DNA from: Pontibacter fetidus
Lineage (GTDB): Bacteria > Bacteroidota > Bacteroidia > Cytophagales > Hymenobacteraceae
Reading direction: 5' to 3'
Length of the DNA stretch: 64,000 bases
Assembly: GCF_010119545.1 (NCBI RefSeq)
Contig: NZ_JAAEAA010000017.1
Span: 46,898-110,897, forward strand
In this document: piece by piece, positions 27,028-35,280 of the stretch
Layout of the letters: each line of letters begins with the position of its first letter
Numbering within the stretch: position 1 is the first letter of the stretch
Notes under the pieces: generated by a model
What the model was told of the DNA's origin: nothing
The model's input: the letters and a program-made list of their open reading frames with translations, nothing else
Database searches by the model: none
Position numbers and translations under genes: made by a program

Positions 27028-27957
27028 TCAGTTTATCAAAGTAAGAAATTCTTCTTCATATATAAGCCTAATAGTTTTACCACTTGAAATCAAGGATTCT
27101 ATCTTAGCCATTTTAGAGGGGCCAGCATTAGAGCCAACAACTACAATATTTGTTTTTGCACTTATTGCTGTATTTATATCTGCACCCATACGTTGCGCAA
27201 TTTTGGCAGCTTCACTACGACTGATAGATTTTAAATCTCCTGTAAAAACAAGCTTTTGATTATAGAATATACTTTCCTTATCTGCCACGTCAAGTATCGG
27301 CTTAAGTAAATTCTTTTCAATCTTTTTATCTTGATAAACTAGATCGAATGAAGACTGAGTATTTATAGAGGCTCTTTTAGAAATGATAGAGGTAAGGTCT
27401 TTATTGCTAAGTTGAAAAATTGATTTTGGCAAGAGTGGAATAGCTGAAATAGCTATCATAGCTGAAACTATAGCATCGGCTTGGCTATTATGATGTTCGA
27501 ATTCTATTCCGAAATAATTAGCAATGTCTTTTAATCTATAATCTTCTAAATCCTGAAAAGCTTCTTGTGCTAGTTTATGAGAGCAGATATATCTGAAGTT
27601 GGGATGGGGTAAATTGTATAAATCTAAAGTTTGTGTCAGGGCACTAATGTCGAAATCGGCATTATGGGCAACCAATATCTCATCTTGGAATATAGGTTCT
27701 AGACTAGGCCACAAATCACAGAATTCTGGCTGTGAGGCAACAGATTCATCATTAATTTTATGAATGTCCACATTTATGGCAGAAAACCTCAGTTCCTGCG
27801 GTTTTACAAGGATACTATTCGATTCTATAATTTCACCTTTACGAACTCTTGCATATCCGATAGAACAAATGCTTGCTCTCTTTTCATTTGCAGTCTCAAA
27901 ATCTACTGCAGTAAAGTTAAGCTCAGAAAGTAAGTCAAGTATGTGGTTTGGTTTCAT
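27028..27957 (-). CDS. DnaQ-like exonuclease with BRCT domain
   Basis: A 309-residue protein with an N-terminal DEDDh 3'-5' exonuclease domain: Asp19 and Glu21 (AVDFETA), Asp101 (HNADFDI), His156 and Asp161 (HNSQADA). The C-terminal third (about 228-309) is a BRCT domain of the type found in DNA ligase: LVFTGDLKSISRSEAAKIAQRMGA split over its first strand and helix, then TNIVVVGSNAGPSKMAKIE. The role is probably DNA repair or processing. The gene is strongly AT-rich (28% GC in the line 27361-27420), unlike its neighbours, suggesting acquisition; one ACTATA word is present. It lies 21 bases upstream of the Crp gene on the same strand. Confidence 0.85.
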   Translation of the reverse strand: MKPNHILDLLSELNFTAVDFETANEKRASICSIGYARVRKGEIIESNSILVKPQELRFSAINVDIHKINDESVASQPEFCDLWPSLEPIFQDEILVAHNADFDISALTQTLDLYNLPHPNFRYICSHKLAQEAFQDLEDYRLKDIANYFGIEFEHHNSQADAIVSAMIAISAIPLLPKSIFQLSNKDLTSIISKRASINTQSSFDLVYQDKKIEKNLLKPILDVADKESIFYNQKLVFTGDLKSISRSEAAKIAQRMGADINTAISAKTNIVVVGSNAGPSKMAKIESLISSGKTIRLIYEEEFLTLIN

Positions 27958-28020
27958 AGGTTACATATTTTATTGTATAATAAATATATAAAATAAAATA
28001 TGAATTGCAATGTAAAGCTG

Positions 28021-28305
28021 TTACCGCCGCTGCTCAAACTTCTCAAACCCAGCTAAATCATCCAGCTCCTTCACTTCCACTTTCTCAACCCTTGCGCGGC
28101 TTGGACCTTTGTGTGCCCAGGCTTCCAGTTGTTTTATCGTTTCGGGTTTGCCTTCGGCTTCCAGGTAAACGGTTCCGTCGGGCTCGTTCTGCACAAAACC
28201 GGTCAGGCGTAATTCCTCGGCTTTCTCCTGGGTGCTGGCCCTGAAAAACACGCCCTGCACTTTCCCGAATATCTTCATAGACACATGTTTATAGTTGCTG
28301 CTCAT
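28021..28305 (-). CDS. acyP: Acylphosphatase
   Basis: A 94-residue enzyme hydrolysing the carboxyl-phosphate bond of acylphosphates. The signature GKVQGVFFRAST contains catalytic Arg22, and GFVQNEPDGTVYLEAEG contains Asn40. Length matches the family (about 90-100). The first nine residues precede the normal family start at MKIFGKV; a start at codon 10 is an alternative. Monocistronic. Confidence 0.93.
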   Translation of the reverse strand: MSSNYKHVSMKIFGKVQGVFFRASTQEKAEELRLTGFVQNEPDGTVYLEAEGKPETIKQLEAWAHKGPSRARVEKVEVKELDDLAGFEKFEQRR

Positions 28306-28507
28306 AGTTTATAGTTGTAGCTGGTAATATTGATGAGTAACGCAGGAAGAAACAGCTGGTTTGCGTAAACAGTATGTAGGGCTGCTCCGAACAAAACCGT
28401 CCTGCACTATTGTTATAGTATAGGCGCAAACTATAGGGCGTTCCTGAAAAATGCTTTATCTTTAACGCCCTGCTGCTCAGGTGGCAGGTATATAAAAAGA
28501 AATACGT

Positions 28508-29413
28508 ATGTCATTATTATTCAACGACTTTAAAAGCTGGCAAAAGCATTGCGCTGAAACCGGCGATCCATTATATCAGCCTGTACTCGAATACGAAATT
28601 GAGCAGAAAGGCCGCACCGAAGAATTTATCTGGGAAAACATTGCCAAAGCCTACGAAGTGATGAAGGATGCCGTAAAGACCGGCCTCACCGAAAACATGA
28701 CGTCGCGCTCGGGTATGGTGAACAATGGCGCTAAAAAAGTGGCCAACTCGCCGGTTACGGTATTGTCGCCCGAGTTCCAGATGCTGGTGTCGCGGGCCTT
28801 AGGCGCTAAAGAAGTGAACTCGTGCATGGGCCGCGTGGTGGCTGCCCCTACGGCGGGTGCATCGGGTATTTTGCCGGGTGCCTTTACTACCCTGCAAGAC
28901 CTGCATGGTCTGGAAGACAGAAAGATACACGAAGCTTTGCTGGTTGCTGCCGGCATAGCTTTAATTATAGAACAGAATGCCTCTTTGGCGGGCGCTGTAG
29001 GCGGTTGCCAGGCCGAAACGGGTAGCGCTGCTGCCATGGCTGCCGGTGGTATAGTTTACTGCCTGGGCGGAGATGTGCAGCAGGTGTTTAATGCCGTAGC
29101 TATAACTATACAGTGTATGCTTGGCCTAGTGTGCGACCCGGTGGCCGGCCTTGTTGAAGTGCCTTGTATTGTGCGTAATGCCAGTGCGGCCGCTATTGCT
29201 TATTCATCGTCGCAGTTGGCCATTGCCGGCGTTGACCCGGTTATACCGGTAGACCAGTGTGTGGCAGCCCTCGGCGAGGTAGGCGAAAGCATGGAACGCA
29301 AATACAAAGAAACTGCCGAAGGCGGACTAGCCAATACCCCACGCGCCCGCGAGATAGAAAACTTTGTACTGGTGCAGGATGTAGAAATATTGCCTGACGA
29401 AGACGCTGTATAG
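28508..29413 (+). CDS. sdaAA: L-serine ammonia-lyase, iron-sulfur type, alpha subunit
   Basis: Converts L-serine to pyruvate and ammonia with a [4Fe-4S] cluster. Conserved blocks are MVNNGAKKVANSP-like residues after SRSG, CMGRVVAAPTAGASGILPG, GAVGGCQAETGSAAAMAAGG, GLVCDPVAGLVEVPCIVRN and the C-terminal ETAEGGLANTPRAREIE. The cysteines in GGCQAE, LVCDPVAG and VPCIVRN are candidates for cluster ligands. At 301 residues it is the separate alpha subunit; the beta subunit is not adjacent. A TATCTTTA near-match to the -7 box lies at 28457-28464. A terminator follows. Confidence 0.93.
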   Translation: MSLLFNDFKSWQKHCAETGDPLYQPVLEYEIEQKGRTEEFIWENIAKAYEVMKDAVKTGLTENMTSRSGMVNNGAKKVANSPVTVLSPEFQMLVSRALGAKEVNSCMGRVVAAPTAGASGILPGAFTTLQDLHGLEDRKIHEALLVAAGIALIIEQNASLAGAVGGCQAETGSAAAMAAGGIVYCLGGDVQQVFNAVAITIQCMLGLVCDPVAGLVEVPCIVRNASAAAIAYSSSQLAIAGVDPVIPVDQCVAALGEVGESMERKYKETAEGGLANTPRAREIENFVLVQDVEILPDEDAV

Positions 29414-29449
29414 TTTGGGAGTTTAGGAGTTAGAGAGTTTAAGAATTGA

Positions 29450-29487
29450 AAGGGTAGAGAGCCGGTGTGGTTGTCTGCCCTTTTTTA
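29450..29487 (+). terminator. Terminator after sdaAA
   Basis: AAGGGTAGA (29450-29458) pairs with TCTGCCCTT (29474-29482) with one G-T wobble, and a T run 29481-29486 follows. It lies 37 bases behind the stop. Confidence 0.75.
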
Positions 29488-29555
29488 TTTTACAGGTAAG
29501 GCAACTGTTTTTATAGTTTAGTACTCTTTGTAATAGAAAGTTATAGTTCCTTATT

Positions 29556-29667
29556 GTCATTTCGAATGAAGTGAGAAATCTTATACAGCTTCTGAATGGG
29601 ACAAATAAGATCCCTCAAAGCTACACTGGCTTTTTTCGACTCGCGTCTAAAGAGTGTTCGGTATGAC
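29556..29667. repeat. GTCAT...ATGAC intergenic element
   Basis: A 112-base element starting GTCATTTCGAATGAAGTGAG and ending CGGTATGAC, with AGAAATCTTA near the left end and AAGATCCCTC inside. Elements with the same ends lie at 25509-25609, and related fragments at about 37929-37957 and 38034-38060. Directly after it, CCCCTCCTCGGAGGGG (about 29679-29694) is a perfect palindrome related to the CCTCC families. The rest of the 352-base gap (29414-29765) holds the terminator above and no gene. Confidence 0.65.
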
Positions 29668-29765
29668 AGAGAAAAATTCCCCTCCTCGGAGGGGTTAAGG
29701 GTGGGTTTGTATTTTACCCGAAAGTCATCCTAACTATAGAACTAATCAACACTAACTATAAAACA

Positions 29766-30500
29766 ATGAAAAAGTACCTGTTACTCACTTCGCTGGCGGG
29801 CGCGCTGGTGTTTGCTTCCTGCTCAGTGCCGCCAATGGCTCTGGAGTCGTCTTTTAAGCAGCAGGCCGAGGAATTGCCCGTAGAAGGGCGTAAGGTTTTT
29901 AAACCGAATGGCAGCTTTACAATTGGAAATTACACAGTGGCAAATGTAAAGCGCGGATGGGTAAACATGAGTGGTTTTTCGATCTTCAGTTACAACAATG
30001 TTAAGGCAAGCCAGCAGTACCAGTTCAGTTTACAGACTGGGCAGGGCAACAATTGGTACGTATTCGGGGCAAGCCAACTGCAGCACAAATCACTTAAAGA
30101 TAATACCGGAATAACGATAGAAGTAGCCCCGAACATGGAGTATTATGCCAGCCATTTTACATCTCCGGAAAGCGGGCAATGGCATTTACTTACCGTGGAC
30201 CCACGCCATTACCTGGAACGCAAAAAGTTTGAGGGCGAACTATCCAACGGAACAACTACTTTTACAATAGCCCCGGTTTATAAATTCGAGGGCAAGTCGA
30301 TGCCGATGGCTGAGATAATAGGGTACGAGTTTAGGGAAGCGGAAACTATAGTTGGTGCGGTGCAGGTCATAAATAACGGTCACGTATGGCTAAAGCCCGA
30401 ATTAACACCAGATAGCCGAATGGTGTTGGCCAGCGCCATGGCCTCGCTGCTGCTCTACGAAAAGCTAAACGAAACCGTAGAAAATACTGCCAACAACTGA
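29766..30500 (+). CDS. Putative lipoprotein, unknown function
   Basis: A 244-residue protein with a lipoprotein signal (MKKYLLLTSLAGALVFASC; Cys19). The mature part has alternating polar and aromatic strands, for example NGSFTIGNYTVANVKRGW and YQFSLQTGQGNNWYVFGASQ, suggesting a beta-rich fold. A short helical segment near the C-terminus reads RMVLASAMASLLLYEKLNE. No family was recognised. It is probably attached to a membrane facing the periplasm. Monocistronic; a DUF4407 gene follows 148 bases later. Confidence 0.6.
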   Translation: MKKYLLLTSLAGALVFASCSVPPMALESSFKQQAEELPVEGRKVFKPNGSFTIGNYTVANVKRGWVNMSGFSIFSYNNVKASQQYQFSLQTGQGNNWYVFGASQLQHKSLKDNTGITIEVAPNMEYYASHFTSPESGQWHLLTVDPRHYLERKKFEGELSNGTTTFTIAPVYKFEGKSMPMAEIIGYEFREAETIVGAVQVINNGHVWLKPELTPDSRMVLASAMASLLLYEKLNETVENTANN

Positions 30501-30648
30501 TCTGAGAAGCTTTAACTATAGTTGTGTTTTTTTTGATGACTCCAGGTTATATAGTAGGCTTAAAAGTATAAAAGTCAGTAACTTGCAGGCTCAAATACAA
30601 CCGGCGGCAACTAAGGGCCGGTTTTTAGCAGTACGGGTACTTTTTTAC

Positions 30649-31824
30649 ATGAAAAATTTCTTTTGGTGGTGCGCCGGAGCCGACGATACCATTCTTGAAA
30701 AATGCTCTAAATCGGAGCACACAAAATATGCCGGCGTAGGCGCTACCGTATTTTTTACGGGCGTGCTGGCCAGCATTTCGGGCGGTTATGCGCTTTATAC
30801 CGTTTTCGACTCTGCAGTAATGGCTGTGGCCTTCGGGTTGCTCTGGGGCATGGTCATCTTCAACCTCGACCGTTTTATAGTTTCTACCATCCGCAAAGAG
30901 GGCCGCTTCTGGAAAGAGCTGTTGATGGTTACCCCACGCATACTGCTGGCGCTGGTGCTGGCCGTTGTAATCTCAAAGCCACTCGAGCTAAAGATTTTTG
31001 ATAAGGAGATTCAGGCTATACTTAAAGAGAAGCAGGCTGAACTGGCCATTCAACATAAAGCTTTGGTAGGTAAACAGTTTGCCGAAGTAGATTCTGTAAA
31101 GTCTGAGATTACCGCCATCCGTGCCGAGATTGAAGCCAAGATAAAGGAACGCAACAAACTATACGAACTGGTAGCTGCCGAATCGGATGGTACGGGTGGT
31201 ACCGGCAAAGTTGGTAAAGGCCCTATTTACGAAGAAAAAAAGCGCCAGTACGATAAAGTAGACGAAGAATTGAAACTGCTGCAAGCCAGCGCTGCCGACA
31301 GGATTCTGGTAAAAGAAAAGCGAATAGCTGACCTGATGAAGAACCAGGATAAAGTAGTTGCCGAAGGACAGGCAAGTTTTGAGAATTACGATGGACTGAT
31401 GGCGCGCATTGATGCGCTGAATAAACTGCCATGGTTGCCAGTGTTTTTTATTACCCTGCTGTTCATTTGTCTCGAAACGGCCCCGATCTTTACCAAACTC
31501 ATCACCAACAAAGGGCCTTACGACGATATTCTGAAAGGTGTGGAACATGAACGCACCACCCAGGAAATGCAGCGGGTAGCTGAGCGCCAGAAGCAGTTCG
31601 ACCTGAAGCAAACTATAGCCGAAGCCAAGTTTGCAGCCCGCCAGGAGTTTGAGATAGAAGCCAAGCGCGAAGAGGAAAAACTGAAATCGGATGCACACCT
31701 GGATACCGTCCGCGAATCGGCAGCTGTCTGGAAACACCGTAAACTGGCTGATATAAACCGCAGCCCCAACACCGCCGCCGAAATACTGAACGACGGCGAA
31801 GAGAACGGCTACTATAAGTGGTAA
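30649..31824 (+). CDS. DUF4407 membrane protein with long coiled coil
   Basis: A 391-residue protein of the DUF4407 family. The start chosen is the ATG at 30649 (MKNFFWWCAGADDTILEKC), the typical N-terminus of the family; an in-frame TTG at 30583 would add 22 atypical residues. Membrane helices lie at about 35-58, 61-80 and 97-118, then a long soluble region rich in Lys, Glu and Ala, then a fourth helix (LPWLPVFFITLLFICLETAP). A second coiled coil (about 300-375) follows. The family's function is unknown; the layout resembles a mechanical or scaffold membrane protein. Confidence 0.85.
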   Translation: MKNFFWWCAGADDTILEKCSKSEHTKYAGVGATVFFTGVLASISGGYALYTVFDSAVMAVAFGLLWGMVIFNLDRFIVSTIRKEGRFWKELLMVTPRILLALVLAVVISKPLELKIFDKEIQAILKEKQAELAIQHKALVGKQFAEVDSVKSEITAIRAEIEAKIKERNKLYELVAAESDGTGGTGKVGKGPIYEEKKRQYDKVDEELKLLQASAADRILVKEKRIADLMKNQDKVVAEGQASFENYDGLMARIDALNKLPWLPVFFITLLFICLETAPIFTKLITNKGPYDDILKGVEHERTTQEMQRVAERQKQFDLKQTIAEAKFAARQEFEIEAKREEEKLKSDAHLDTVRESAAVWKHRKLADINRSPNTAAEILNDGEENGYYKW

Positions 31825-31840
31825 ATCTGGTGTTGTAGAA

Positions 31841-31946
31841 TCATCCCCCTACCCCCTTCAAAGGGGGACTTTTATCAGCAAACGTAAAAACGATTTTTGA
31901 ATTACGCATTGCTGACCGTCCCCCTTTGAAGGGGGCAGGGGGATGA
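31841..31946. repeat. 29-base inverted repeat, TCATCCCCCT family
   Basis: Arms 31841-31869 and 31918-31946 are reverse complements with one mismatch in 29 (core CCCCCTTCAAAGGGGGAC), separated by 48 bases. Each arm also contains its own hairpin, CCCCCTT-CA-AAGGGGG. A degenerate single copy is at about 25448-25470. It lies in the 298-base gap between the DUF4407 and aminotransferase genes. Confidence 0.8.
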
Positions 31947-32003
31947 TGACTACAGTAGGTGAACCTTTGCTAGTGCTCGCGCCATATAGTTTAAACTATG
32001 AAC

Positions 32004-32048
32004 AACCGCCCGGATAAGTATAACAGCTTGCCCGGGCGGTTTGCTTTT
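32004..32048 (+). terminator. Terminator-like hairpin before the aminotransferase gene
   Basis: AACCGCCCGG (32004-32013) and CCGGGCGGTT (32032-32041) form a perfect ten-pair stem, followed by TTGCTTTT. It is about 180 bases after the DUF4407 stop and would end that transcript. Confidence 0.65.
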
Positions 32049-32122
32049 ACAGGTTTTTTGCTGGCAATGTAGGCTATACTTTTCCGGAAATCGTAACTTG
32101 CAGTAACCAAACCCAAAGTAGC

Positions 32123-33382
32123 ATGACCGTTTCAAAAATGGCGCAAAACCTGATCGGCTCCGAAATTATAAAGGTAGCTGGTGAGGTAAACTCCATGATC
32201 GCACGTGGAGAACAAATCTGTAACCTGACCATCGGGGATTTTGACCCCAGCATTTACCCCATTCCGGAAGAACTGAAGGAAGGTATAACCAAAGCCTATA
32301 ACGAAGGACACACTAACTACCCGCCTGCAAATGGTGTGGCCGTGCTGCGCAAAGCAGTAACCGAATTTACAGAGGATAAGTTGGGCCTGAAGTACCCGGA
32401 GAATGATATACTGGTAGCAGGTGGTTCGCGCCCGCTGATCTATGCTACGTACCTGGCCCTGGTTGACCCGGGCGATAAAGTGGTTTTCCCGACGCCATCC
32501 TGGAACAATAACCACTATTGCCATTTGTCTGGTGCAGTGCCTGTAATGGTGGAGACCCGTGCCGAGAACAACTTTATGCCGACTGCTGCTGATGTAGCTC
32601 CACACCTGAAAGGCGCTACCATGCTGGCCTTGTGCTCTCCGCTAAACCCGACGGGCACCATGTTCTCCAAAAAAGATCTGCAGGAAATATGCGACCTGGT
32701 AATAGAAGAAAATAAAAGCCGCAAAGAAGGCGAAAAACCACTATACATACTATACGACCAAATCTACTGGATGCTGACCTTCGGCACTGAACACCAGCAC
32801 TTCGACCCTGTAAACCTGCGCCCTGAGCTACGCGAGTATGTGATCTATATCGATGGGATTTCGAAAAGCTTTGCAGCAACGGGTGTGCGCGTTGGTTATG
32901 CCTATGGCCCGGCTATAGTGATGGATAAAATGAAAGCTATACTTGGCCACGTGGGCGCCTGGGCACCAAAAGCCGAACAAATAGCTACTGCCGAATATCT
33001 GAAGCAGCCAGACAAAGTGAATATCTTTATGGAGGGTTTGAAGCACAGGATACAGGATAGCCTGGACGTGCTTTACAAAGGTTTTAAAGACTTGAAAGCA
33101 GATGGTTTTGCTGTAGATGCCATAGAGCCGATGGGTGCCATTTACCTGTCCGTTAAGATGGATCTGGCTGGCAAAACAACTCCTGCTGGAGACCTGCTGC
33201 AAACTAGTAAAGATATAACCTTCTATATACTTTCAGAAGCTAAGCTGGCTGTAGTACCGTTCTCTGCTTTCGGGTCAGCACCAGATCTTAACTGGTTCAG
33301 ACTTTCAGTAGGTGGTGCTTCATTAGAGGAAATTAAAAACTCGCTTAACAGATTGCGTACTGCACTTGAGAAACTGAAGTAA
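32123..33382 (+). CDS. PLP-dependent aminotransferase, class I/II
   Basis: A 419-residue fold-type I aminotransferase. The PLP-binding lysine is Lys248 in YIDGISKSFAATGVRVGYAYG. SPLNPTGTMFSKK and YILYDQIYWMLTFG contain the conserved Asn and Asp/Tyr cofactor contacts, and the C-terminal WFRLSVGGAS carries the substrate-carboxylate arginine. An aspartate- or aromatic-type substrate is likely, but the exact specificity cannot be read from sequence. The gene is flanked by terminators and is monocistronic. Confidence 0.9.
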   Translation: MTVSKMAQNLIGSEIIKVAGEVNSMIARGEQICNLTIGDFDPSIYPIPEELKEGITKAYNEGHTNYPPANGVAVLRKAVTEFTEDKLGLKYPENDILVAGGSRPLIYATYLALVDPGDKVVFPTPSWNNNHYCHLSGAVPVMVETRAENNFMPTAADVAPHLKGATMLALCSPLNPTGTMFSKKDLQEICDLVIEENKSRKEGEKPLYILYDQIYWMLTFGTEHQHFDPVNLRPELREYVIYIDGISKSFAATGVRVGYAYGPAIVMDKMKAILGHVGAWAPKAEQIATAEYLKQPDKVNIFMEGLKHRIQDSLDVLYKGFKDLKADGFAVDAIEPMGAIYLSVKMDLAGKTTPAGDLLQTSKDITFYILSEAKLAVVPFSAFGSAPDLNWFRLSVGGASLEEIKNSLNRLRTALEKLK

Positions 33383-33402
33383 GTATAAATCGATTAAAGT
33401 AT

Positions 33403-33446
33403 AAACAGCAACGGCCTGCTAACTATAGTAGGCCGTTGCTGTTTTC
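33403..33446 (+). terminator. Terminator after the aminotransferase gene
   Basis: A perfect 15-pair stem, 33403-33417 with 33430-33444 (core CAACGGCCT/AGGCCGTTG), encloses a 12-base loop that itself contains AACTATAGT, and is followed by TTTT. The stem core matches the second hairpin at 33618-33660. Confidence 0.85.
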
Positions 33447-33460
33447 AATGCCAATTCATG

Positions 33461-33592
33461 GCGCGAGCGTCTTCGCTCGTGACTTGCTATAGTTGGGCCT
33501 CTGGCCCGCTAAGATTGTAGATTAGATCAGCTATACTTACCTACTGTGGCCGGAGTCCACCCTATATTAAACACGAGCGAAGACGCTCGCGC
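33461..33592. repeat. Inverted pair of CGAGCG repeats
   Basis: Arms 33461-33481 and 33572-33592 are perfect 21-base reverse complements (GCGCGAGCGTCTTCGCTCGT plus one base), each able to fold as CGAGCG-loop-CGCTCG. Between them lies GTGGCCGGAGTCCACC (33546-33561), the GGACTCCGGCC block also seen at 14101. The pair fills most of the 306-base gap between the aminotransferase and lutB genes. Confidence 0.8.
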
Positions 33593-33617
33593 TATAGATG
33601 CTATAGGTATAGACTAT

Positions 33618-33660
33618 AAAAAAGAACGGCCTGCTATAGTTAAGCAGGCCGTTCTTTTTT
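33618..33660. terminator. Bidirectional terminator
   Basis: A perfect 18-pair hairpin: 33618-33635 with 33643-33660, loop ATAGTTA. The stem has A6 at its left end and T6 at its right, so on either strand it gives a GC-rich stem ending in a U tract. It separates the convergent aminotransferase and lutB-like genes. Confidence 0.9.
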
Positions 33661-33688
33661 ATAATTTGTTGTACTAACAATTCAACAA

Positions 33689-35059
33689 TTACTTCCTTTC
33701 CTTCCAAAGTTGGTTAAAAGACTTTGGTGCCACTTTTAGTGGTTCGCGGCGTTTGCTCCAGGTATCTTTCTGTACATATTTCAGTACATAATTTTTGATG
33801 CCGGCTGGTGCCATATTCATTAGTTTGCGGCTTTTCATGGCTTTTAACCAGAACTTAAAGGCTGTTTTTTCCTGCTTATCGGCAAGGCCCATGTCAACGC
33901 TTTGCTTACGGTTTAGCAGCAGCAGGTTGTGTATGTTTATTTTAACCGGGCACACCGAGGTACAGGCTCCACACAGCGAACTCGCAAAGCTCAGGTGTTT
34001 GTTTTCGGCCATGCCGCTAAAGTGTGGCGTTAGTACCGAACCGATTGGGCCGCTATAAGTGCTCTCGTAGGTATGGCCACCGATGTTCTTGTAAACCGGG
34101 CAAATGTTAAGGCAGGCACCACAACGGATACAGTTTAACGCTTCACGCCTGTCAGGTTGTGCCATCAGTTCAGTACGGCCGTTATCCAACAGAATAACAT
34201 ACATCTCTTCCGGGCCATCCTTCTCGTTTGGCTGACGCGGACCGGTAAAAATGGAGTTATAAACTGTTACATTTTGCCCGGTTCCGCTGGTGCTGAGTAG
34301 TGGCCAGAAAAGGTCCAGGTCCATAATAGACGGTAACATCTTCTCGATACCAACTATAGCAATGTGCGTTTTCGGGAAAGTGGTTGATAAGCGGGCATTT
34401 CCTTCGTTTTCGGTTACACAAACGCCACCAACATCTGCCAGCAAAAAGTTACCACCGGTTACGCCTACCTCAGCAGAAGTATACTTGTCGCGCAGCAAGC
34501 GGCGGGCTACACCTACCAGTTCCTGGGCATCGTCGGTGGGGGTAATGTTAAGCTTGCGCACAAACAGCTCGGCAATATCTTTTTTAGACATGTGCATAGC
34601 CGGTGTTACAATGTGGTAAGGGCGCTGTTCGGCCAACTGCACAATGTACTCGCCAAGGTCGGTTTCCACCACTTCCACGCCGTTCTTCTCCAGGAACTCG
34701 TTCATGTGTATTTCCTCTGTTATCATCGATTTAGACTTAACAACAGATTTGGCACGTTTACGCTTCATGATCTCGCCAATCTCTTTTAAAGCCTCCTGCG
34801 CATCGCGTGCCCAGATAACCTTACCGCCGCGGGCTGTAAAGTTGGCTTCAAACTCCATCAGGTACTTATCCAGGTCCTTAATGGTGTTGGTTTTGATATA
34901 AGAGGCACGCTCGCGGGCGAGTTCGTGATCAGAATATTGGGTGAGGCCACGCTGCACAGCGGCATTATACTTACCGATGTTAAACTTTATAGTGGCGCGG
35001 TGATTAGGGTCGAATGCTTTCGTTTCTGAATCGAGCAGAAACTGTTTTAATTTACTCAT
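33689..35059 (-). CDS. lutB: LutB-type iron-sulfur protein (lactate utilisation)
   Basis: A 456-residue protein of the LutB/YkgF family, the iron-sulfur subunit of the lactate oxidation complex. The N-terminal LUD domain (about 60-290) includes GVTGGNFLLADVGGVCVTENEGNARL-type residues in pieces (GVTGGNFLLADVGG; VTENEGNARLSTTFP). Two 4Fe-4S motifs follow in the C-terminal third: CIRCGACLNICPV and CGACTSVCPV. LutA and LutC partners are not adjacent. The tail is basic (KKRREPLKVAPK-like). Confidence 0.88.
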   Translation of the reverse strand: MSKLKQFLLDSETKAFDPNHRATIKFNIGKYNAAVQRGLTQYSDHELARERASYIKTNTIKDLDKYLMEFEANFTARGGKVIWARDAQEALKEIGEIMKRKRAKSVVKSKSMITEEIHMNEFLEKNGVEVVETDLGEYIVQLAEQRPYHIVTPAMHMSKKDIAELFVRKLNITPTDDAQELVGVARRLLRDKYTSAEVGVTGGNFLLADVGGVCVTENEGNARLSTTFPKTHIAIVGIEKMLPSIMDLDLFWPLLSTSGTGQNVTVYNSIFTGPRQPNEKDGPEEMYVILLDNGRTELMAQPDRREALNCIRCGACLNICPVYKNIGGHTYESTYSGPIGSVLTPHFSGMAENKHLSFASSLCGACTSVCPVKINIHNLLLLNRKQSVDMGLADKQEKTAFKFWLKAMKSRKLMNMAPAGIKNYVLKYVQKDTWSKRREPLKVAPKSFNQLWKERK

Positions 35060-35126
35060 AACTATTTCGCCTACTGTATTGGCTGGTTTATAGTTGCCTG
35101 AACTATAAAAAAGAAAACCCTTAAAG

Positions 35127-35270
35127 TTAGAAAGTTAAAAAGTTAGAAGGTTAGAAAGTTTTAAGTTTTAAAGAATCAAGGAGAAAAACTATAGTTAACG
35201 AGGTACTAACTATAATTTCAACCTCAATCCTTCTCTAACTTTTTAACTCTCTAACCTTCTAACTTCTAAA
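35127..35270. repeat. AGTTAGAAGG short-word inverted repeat
   Basis: The 221-base gap upstream of lutB carries runs of the word GTTAGAAG/GTTAAAAA (35127-35160) and an inverted set of the same words (about 35230-35270), able to form a long imperfect hairpin. The centre contains AACTATAGTT (35187-35196). Similar AGTTTAGGAGTTAGAGAG text follows sdaAA at 29419. The M28 stop codon lies just beyond the right arm. Confidence 0.6.
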
Positions 35271-35280
35271 CTATAAAAGT

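Noticed and set aside
30583..30648. TTG start for the DUF4407 gene
   Set aside because: The ATG at 30649 gives the typical family N-terminus; the extra 22 residues are atypical.
31159..31737. 192-residue minus-strand frame opposite the DUF4407 gene
   Set aside because: Antisense to the coiled-coil coding region; Phe/Leu-rich composition is what the reverse of Lys/Glu codons gives.
35127..35270. The AGTTAGAAG repeat as the terminator of the M28 gene
   Set aside because: The arms are AT-rich and imperfect and lie past the 3' end of the M28 gene; a role is possible, but no clean stem with a U tract was found.
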